Shown: piece by piece, positions 57,857-64,000 of the stretch
How the letters are laid out: every line of letters begins with the position of its first letter
How positions within the stretch are numbered: the stretch's first letter is position 1
Origin: Leuctra nigra
Lineage: Eukaryota; Arthropoda; Insecta; Plecoptera; Leuctridae
DNA length: 64,000 bases
Direction: 5' to 3'
NCBI GenBank assembly: GCA_934045905.1
Contig: OW203762.1
Coordinates: 47,455,411-47,519,410, forward strand
Notes under the pieces: model-generated
What the model saw: the letters and a program-made list of their open reading frames with translations, nothing else
The model's database searches: none
What the model was told of the DNA's origin: nothing
Made by a program: the position numbers and the translations under genes

Positions 57857-57871
57857 CGATTTGAAGTCCAT
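57857..57871 (-). CDS. SP5 exon 1 (5 codons)
   Basis: Minus strand: ATG GAC TTC AAA TCG|gtaagt, giving MDFKS in phase 0 before MIALLVLVAA. The intron is 1641 bp and contains an H-family transposon. A TATA box lies about 86 bp upstream. Confidence 0.72.
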
Positions 57872-57956
57872 TATCTTCTGGTAGGTTCTTGTAAGTCTCA
57901 ACTTGTCGATACAAACGCTTGATTTGTTCTGAATACCTTGTCTACGCTGACCACTT

Positions 57957-57964
57957 ATTTATAC
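57957..57964 (-). promoter_or_regulatory. TATA box of SP5
   Basis: Minus strand TATAAATA, about 86 bp before the SP5 ATG. Confidence 0.6.
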
Positions 57965-59650
57965 GCTACAAATCTTTGAGTCAATACAGTTCCAAGCATT
58001 CAAGAAATTAGCGAAGTAAACAGCTGAATCAAGCCGGGGTTTCATACGATCTTCATAATTGGTACGTGTTAGCCTGCGTTAAATAGCTGCTACTTGGAAA
58101 ACACGTTTATAGTTCTCGGTACTCGAGTTCAACTTTGACATGGAGTGACGTATGCGTCTTATCAAGAATTCGATTTCCCAGCTAACACAACTAGAACATT
58201 TTTTGAAAAAATATATCGTTTATCTTGCAGTAAATTTGCTCATTTGCAATTTTCAGATCATTCGTCCCATTTTAAAACTATGAGCGCTGATTCTAATGGG
58301 ATATTTTTGCGCTGTCATAACAGATTAATGATACAATCTCGCGCTCTTCGACCTCGACATTGACTTATGAGACAACATCGGTTTCTCCTAATATTTCAAC
58401 TGCACTATTGTCAGTGCCGTCACTCGTATTATTGCACTATTGGCGGGTATTACCGCAATTGCATTAGTTGATTACTTTTCAATTTTCACAAGTTTATATC
58501 AGCGAATATGAGAATATGATCGCGTATTATGGGCTTTGAATGCATCCGGAAGTGATGTTCAATGAAAGCAAAGAAAAGATCGGCGTGACAAATTGAATTC
58601 GTCAGCATGGGGAATTTATCTATGATAAAAAAATAAGTAGATGAAGTGCTATTTATATGCGTTACAGAAAACTAGAGAAGGTATTTAGTTTTCTCTTTAT
58701 AATACTGATCGAGTGTTTGAAATGCTGTTTACGTATGAAAGCGTTATTAATTTTAATATATTTTGTTTGTTTTCCAATAGGAATGGATGTAATAGTCGTG
58801 TCTCATTGACAATCAAGTATCAAACAAATAAGTCGAGATGCACGTCAAGTTGTAGCAGTTGATAGCTCTGCACTTGCAACATTGTATTATTATCTTGCAT
58901 CTTAAGCTTTTTAAAAATGAAAACAAACAAATAATTATTTGAATCAATATTGTTACATTCACCGACCACTACGATAACAAGTCGTATGTAATAATTAGTA
59001 TAATTTCTCATCTGCGATGTATTAGATCAATGTTGACAAAAGTACGTTCACATAGAATGCTTTGTGTTTTGCTGTCCACCTCACGAGAATCTCTCTGCTC
59101 AGCTCTCTGCTCAGCTCGCTCTCTGTACCGAGACATTTAGACGCTTCGATTGGATGATACAAAAACACTCTTCGCAAACGCAAATCAGCTCGCTGTGACG
59201 CACCTCATGTGCATCTTCTTAATTATTGACAGCCTCTATCAAAAAGCCAAACATTGCCGCTAAGTAAGCATTTTCGCAAAAAATATTTTTCACAAATCTT
59301 TCAAGGTTACGAAGATGTAAGGTTGGAATAATGTTGGTGGTAAATTACTAGCTCCTATTAGCGTGTGCCTGTTGATTTCTCCTTGTTTATCAGACTTATA
59401 TTTAGAACCATATCATGCAGCTAACGCGTCGGCTAAAGCGGCGCTCACATCTTTTTCTGAGTTAGCAATATTACCTATGTTAGTGATTCACTTTTACCTA
59501 TTTGGACAAAACGTTCTCATTATCTAGGAAATCTAAAAGTGGATATAACTGATTTGATTTGTCTATCGACCTGATATCGACCTGGCCGTGATCTACATGG
59601 CATCATGAATCACTGCCACGGAGATCTCAAGATCAGGGAGGCTGTGTTAC
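57965..59650. other. Intergenic, no gene recognised
   Basis: AT-rich. No supportable gene or bounded repeat. Confidence 0.45.
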
Positions 59651-59680
59651 AATGCAAACAGACCGATTTAAACATTATCT

Positions 59681-59873
59681 TGGTGGCTCTGAAAATCATA
59701 TGCAGTTTGATTTCCAGGTACCCACGTCCCTGTCCTATTTATTGTATTATTACACAAATAATAAATCATTTATTGTTTTAAACAAACGTGTGTGGGTATT
59801 TATTGTTGAAACAGGGACTTGGGTACCTAGATATCAAACTGCATACGATAATTTATTAGAAACAGAGCCATTA
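59681..59873. mobile_element. MITE-like long hairpin
   Basis: The left arm (tggctctgaaaatcatatgc, agtttgattt, aggtacccacgtccctgt) is matched by the right arm (acagggacttgggtacct, atatcaaactgcatacg, cagagcca). About 50-bp arms and a ~75-bp loop. Non-coding. Confidence 0.65.
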
Positions 59874-60558
59874 AACTTATTTTAGCATCTTGTCCTAATA
59901 TTTATTAATCGTTGAGTTACTTTTTGTGTAATCGTAACGTGAACTTTTGTTAACCGTTCATGTCATTGTTTATGTATTCGGGATAATTTGGCCACTTATT
60001 ACTTGCAAGGTGTTAGGAGCCCGTTATTCCCGTTGTTCACGCATTGCATGCTAATTATGCAAGTGCAAGTATTTGAGACTAATTATGAGCTTGAATAAAT
60101 AATCCAAACAATGTCTAATTATTTCATGCTTACTCTTCATAACTATGTTCTAGAAAGCCACTTGAGTCACATCCGAAGACATTCAGCATTGTGATAATGA
60201 ATGATAAATAGATCTTAGAATTGTATAAGGTACGATTCACCATTCTAAAATGTGAGAGAGAAACGTTACAATGATATATTTTGTTATGAAGGGGTTGAAA
60301 TGGTTTGAAAACAATTACTCTGGAATAAAAGCTTTTCTAATATAAGGTATCATCGAATTTAATTGTCGGTATGCATTCCTCTACATTTTCCTACATCCCC
60401 ACATCTTACTTATATAAGTTACAAAATCCTGTTTGTTAAAATCATGTCCCCTCTTGACGTGACCCTAATGTCATTGTTGACGAATTCATCTCAGGTAATA
60501 GCCTGATATTAAGTTACCTTAATGACACTTTATAACGACAATCTAATGACAGACCAGG

Positions 60559-60565
60559 TATAAAA
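60559..60565 (+). promoter_or_regulatory. TATA box of G2
   Basis: TATAAAA, 51 bp before the G2 start codon. Confidence 0.65.
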
Positions 60566-60609
60566 TGACGAGATTTCGCACAAGACAAACATAGAGCAAA
60601 TACTTCGAC

Positions 60610-60633
60610 ATGGGGAAGCAACTTCTGGCCGGG
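60610..60633 (+). CDS. G2 exon 1 (8 codons)
   Basis: ATG GGG AAG CAA CTT CTG GCC GGG|gtaagt, giving MGKQLLAG in phase 0. Joined to exon 2 it completes a signal peptide, MGKQLLAGMIVLVVLVSTIS. The intron is 816 bp. Confidence 0.75.
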
Positions 60634-61449
60634 GTAAGTACAGAACGTGCATGTAACTTGAGTGAGGGTATCTACATCATTCATTGCTAAATCAAATTGC
60701 ATTAAAAATGTCTTGGCTTAGTACAATTATTTATATATTTTAATCGTTTTATCTCTGAAACGAACTCAACAGTGTTTAGTGGACACATCGAGGCTATTCA
60801 TCAATACTTTGAACATCAAGAGTTCCAACTCTGAATCAGTTTAAAACCTGAATACAAAATTGTTACAGAGGAAAAAGGAAAACTCTGATCCGCATGGTTA
60901 ACTTTACTAAATAAGTTAATAAAGTTAAAGGTTTTATTATTATTTTTAAATGAAATTGGGGTTTTATTTACAAATGCAGTCGTAAGGAAATAGTAATTAT
61001 CTCATATTCTGAAGTGTTAAAAAATTGCCCGAAAAGGAGAATCATTTCAAGAGTAAAGAAAGCGTAGGTACAACTATCATTTTCTGTATAAAAAGAAAAT
61101 GTATGTACAACAGCTGACTAGCAGCCACTGGAAAATCTACATGTGTATTTTCTTAATCTTATTAATAATATACAATGTATTCCAAAGCTGTTAATAAAAT
61201 TCTAATCTAAATTCTATTCTATAGTTAATGCGGGGATAAAATCATCTCTATAGCGACAACGACAATGTTGAGTGGTATTGTTGTGTCGAGGGATACTCGT
61301 AGCAAAGATGCGCCCAATGTTGCGTTATTATATAGAATGACACAATCTTGCAGTTTAAAACAAGACACGTTTCTTCCTCGACGAAATTACGTGGTTTACT
61401 TGATCCTCTGGGAGACTGCTCGACCCGTGACGTCACACTCTGTTGACAG

Positions 61450-61731
61450 ATGATCGTCCTCGTGGTGCTGGTCAGTACGATCTCCGCCATCCGCGAGGCT
61501 CGCGGAGGTTACGGAGGCGGTTCTGACTCTGATGAATTCGGCGGACATGGAGGAGGACACGGGGGCGGTCACGGAGGCGGTCACGGAGGCGGACACGGAG
61601 GTGGATACGGGGGTGGACATGGCGGCGGACATGGGGGTGGACATGGCGGCGGACATGGCGGACATGGAGGCGATTTTGGCGGACACAGTGGAGGTCACGG
61701 TGGAGGTCATGGTCATGGATACGGAAAGTAA
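61450..61731 (+). CDS. G2: secreted glycine/histidine-rich protein, exon 2
   Basis: Main exon of a 101-aa secreted protein. The acceptor is tctgttgacag|ATG in phase 0. After the signal peptide (ending near STISA) comes IREARGGYGGGSDSDEFGG and then about 14 GHGGG/YGGG/HGG repeats to HGHGYGK (stop at 61729-61731). Gly-His repeats of this type occur in insect cuticular and antimicrobial or metal-binding secreted peptides. The sequence alone does not choose between these. A 15-18-bp repeat (ggaggcggacatgg types) underlies the array. Same exon architecture as G1 and SP1-SP5. Long ORFs on the opposite strand are shadows. Confidence 0.85.
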   Translation: MIVLVVLVSTISAIREARGGYGGGSDSDEFGGHGGGHGGGHGGGHGGGHGGGYGGGHGGGHGGGHGGGHGGHGGDFGGHSGGHGGGHGHGYGK

Positions 61732-61770
61732 ATCCGTCCACTGTGGAAGCTGATATGTAATTTGAAAATT

Positions 61771-61776
61771 AATAAA
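61771..61776 (+). terminator. Polyadenylation signal of G2
   Basis: AATAAA 40 bp after the G2 stop codon. Confidence 0.65.
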
Positions 61777-61779
61777 TAT

Positions 61780-62824
61780 GTGTAAAAATGAGTAGTATTT
61801 CATTTGTTATTTTACAGCCTGTCCACCTACTTGTGACGACTAATATACGCGTCACTACACGTACGTGTGTACGTGTATGTAGATACGTGTGTGTAGAACA
61901 AGAAGCACAATGGAGTTTAAGTCCAGATCTGTTAGAGGAAGTTCACCACAATAGGAAGATGACTAATAGTTCATCACAAGAATGTATCACACTAGAGATA
62001 TTACTCAGAGCAGGTGATTGTTTATTCAATGAAGAATCTCACGAATTACACATCAAGTGTTTAGGAAGCCCGTTAATCACTAAACACCCAACACCGTGTT
62101 CAAGTTTATTTATTTTCAAAGATGCTAAATAGCGAGTGCAAGTATTTGAGTATTTAACTTGAACATGGCACAGTTTGTATAAAAAACCAGGGGAATTGTA
62201 GTAATATAGTAGATGTGAAATCCACCTGAGTCATGCGTTGAGAAGATATGAAGATCGAGCTCCAGTGATCTCATTCTGACATGCATCATGGCAGACGTCG
62301 TGTCACGTCGTTCTGATGACAGCCCAAGACGACGGCCGTGCAGAGGGACGGGACTAGACCCAGGGTCTTCTGATGTCAGTCGACTGCCTGGAGACGCTTC
62401 CAGAACATAAGTTGTTTCCTAAGTTGATTTTCTTAACTAAATGATGGCATAAGTTAGAACAACACTGAAAAATAATTCGACTACAAAGTAATGGGGGATA
62501 CAATTGACAATGTAGAGTGGAGGATGCATGGGATTTGGTTTTTTAGTTCTCATTGCAACATTTTGTAGAATAACTTCGTACTTTAACTTATTGAAAGATT
62601 ATGGAATAAACATGAACAACTAATGAGCTCTCTATCATGTTGATTTGATGTCGCTATTTTGCTTCAATACAAATACAATATGGTGATGATGAGGATGATA
62701 ATTGAGGGGCCTCGTCGATGAACAACTAACGTTTGCTCGCGCAACGCAAGCCACTTTTTCAATAACGTGTATACTTAAATTTCCGACAGATGGAACCTTT
62801 CTTATATTTTTCGTAGATAGCTCG
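61780..62824. other. Intergenic, no gene recognised
   Basis: A 114-codon ORF at 61788-62132 has no recognisable family and begins within the presumed G2 cleavage region. Confidence 0.4.
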
Positions 62825-63716
62825 TTGAGCGAGCGTAGCGAGCGTCACCACGGTACTCTTATGGAACTTTCTCTGTGTGTTTTTGTTTTTTTGTCTGCAC
62901 TACCCAGGTCAAACGGCACAACCAATCGATCTGAAATTTTGCACACATACTAACGTAATCTATGCGGTCTCTGGGATCGTTTTTGAACGGAATCCTGTGA
63001 TTGGTTCAAATTTTAGAAAAATTATCTTTCGATTGGTTGGTCCGATCAATTTGAAATTTAGCAAAGTCATTGCAATCAACATTATACCCAATCATAAAAA
63101 GTTTCAGCCAAATCCTCCCATTGGTTCAAATTTGAAACAATTTTTCCTGTGATTTTTGAAATGTAAACACGAACCGATTGACCGATCAACTTAAAACTTC
63201 GCATGGTCATTGGTACCAACATTTAAGGTATTTTTGCCAGTCTCAGTCTAATCAGTACAGATCAGTCTAATCTGTAGTTATTTTCAAAAGTTTTTGTCAT
63301 TTTAGGGACATTTTATTCCATAATCTTGAAATATTTGTAAAATGTATACTACATTTTCATCCCTGCCTTCTTTAAGCTTCTGCTCCAAGGCATGTAGAGC
63401 AGCCAAGCAGTCCACAATTTACAATAAAACTAGCGCATATCAAATCGGATGCAGTACGAAGGCCAAATCTTCCAATTGGTAGTTTAACAAATTTTGCATT
63501 GTGATGGCCTGTGATGGGTTGTCAAAAGCTGGAAAAAGTATGTAGGAAAGTCACGACACAATGGATCTGATATTCATCCAGAGTTCGTATGGAGATTGGA
63601 AAGTTGCAGAGAAAATCGTCTTATGCCGTGTCCTTTATCGTAACCGATGATCGTGACTGGGGATGTTGCATGTTCTGTGCTCGCTCATCAACGTGTTACA
63701 CTAAGCGTTTTCCTAG
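62825..63716 (+). mobile_element. Helentron-like family H, ~0.9-kb copy
   Basis: 5' end ttgagcgagcgtagcgagcg, 3' end gctcgctcatcaacgtgtta, cactaagcg, ttttcctag. The 3' hairpin arm carries a change (TGAGCG to TAAGCG), so this copy is older than that at 22121. Confidence 0.75.
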
Positions 63717-63799
63717 TATTTTCGTAGGCTATGTCAGAAATTCCGTTGAGAAATTCAAGTATACACAACATTGAAAGCCATGAGCGGGCAATAATGTAA

Positions 63800-64000
63800 G
63801 ATAGTTGGTTCATCGACGCGGCCTCTCTATAATGGCCGATGGGACGGTTGGAAAGAGGCTGTCGTGGCCTGTTTGTAGGGAATCGAGGTAGCATTTTCAT
63901 CTCAGCTGAGAGAAACCGCGGGAAAACCTCAGTCAGGAAAGACGGCCTCTGGAATCGAACCCACATTTATCTTTAACGTCTATACATCTAATCGACAGGG
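63800..64000 (-). repeat. SINE-like repeat at window edge
   Basis: gggaaaacctcagtcaggaa and ggcctctggaatcgaaccca resemble common arthropod tRNA-derived SINE words. ctctggaatcgaac also occurs at 27409. The element runs towards the window edge, so its end is not seen. Confidence 0.4.

Noticed and set aside
61396..61803. Minus-strand ORF of 135 codons opposite G2
   Set aside because: Low-complexity antisense of the Gly-His repeat.

Overview
The window looks like insect nuclear DNA: AT-rich, with long introns, canonical GT/AG splice sites, TATA promoters, AATAAA polyadenylation signals and many short non-autonomous transposons. A hemipteran is my guess (inference only). There are no bacterial features, tRNA genes, rRNA genes or CRISPR arrays that I can support. 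Genes occupy little of the window. Exon models below were built by hand from ORFs, splice signals and phase. Region by region: 1-6099 is repeat-rich intergenic DNA. 6100-18120 (+) is a three-exon rhodopsin-class GPCR of the myosuppressin/FMRFamide (dmsr-like) type, 464 aa with all seven membrane segments. Its introns hold a dead non-LTR reverse transcriptase, MITEs, a Helitron/Helentron-like copy and a hammerhead-ribozyme-like fold. 18121-32900 has no gene I can support. It holds two Helentron-like copies, two related palindromic MITEs, a Tc1-type MITE, SINE-like pieces and a GC-rich repeat. 33024-61731 is the most interesting part: seven small secreted-protein genes with one architecture, namely a TATA box (seen in six of the seven), a first exon of 1-8 codons, a phase-0 intron, and a second exon that carries the rest of the signal peptide and the mature protein. 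Two are glycine-rich (one GGW/GGY-rich at 33-35.4 kb, one Gly-His-rich at 60.6-61.7 kb), on the plus strand at the two edges. Between them, on the minus strand, lie five genes (here SP1 at 37.4-46.05 kb, SP2 at 50 kb, SP3 at 52 kb, SP4 at 54 kb, SP5 at 56-57.9 kb). Their mature regions are unlike each other: acidic, threonine/proline-rich, a 14-residue ADHILPPVD array, a 5-residue LAPES array, an RRPxY array. All share a C-terminal junction of the form (E)TAxxGLVFxPxFRYR followed by a basic or aromatic tail. I do not recognise this family. Fast repeat turnover around a fixed signal peptide and C-terminal motif suggests structural extracellular proteins (cuticle, secretion or egg coat), which is inference. 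SP1 has been stretched to more than 8 kb by transposons in its first intron. Two repeat families dominate the rest. One is a Helitron/Helentron-like family (at least eight copies) with the 3' end hairpin-TTTTCCTAG. The other is a compound repeat (three copies) whose core is a tandem array of about 118-bp units, each carrying TGACGTCA + CTTCCGG + ATGGCGG, that is CRE, ETS and YY1 consensus sites side by side.
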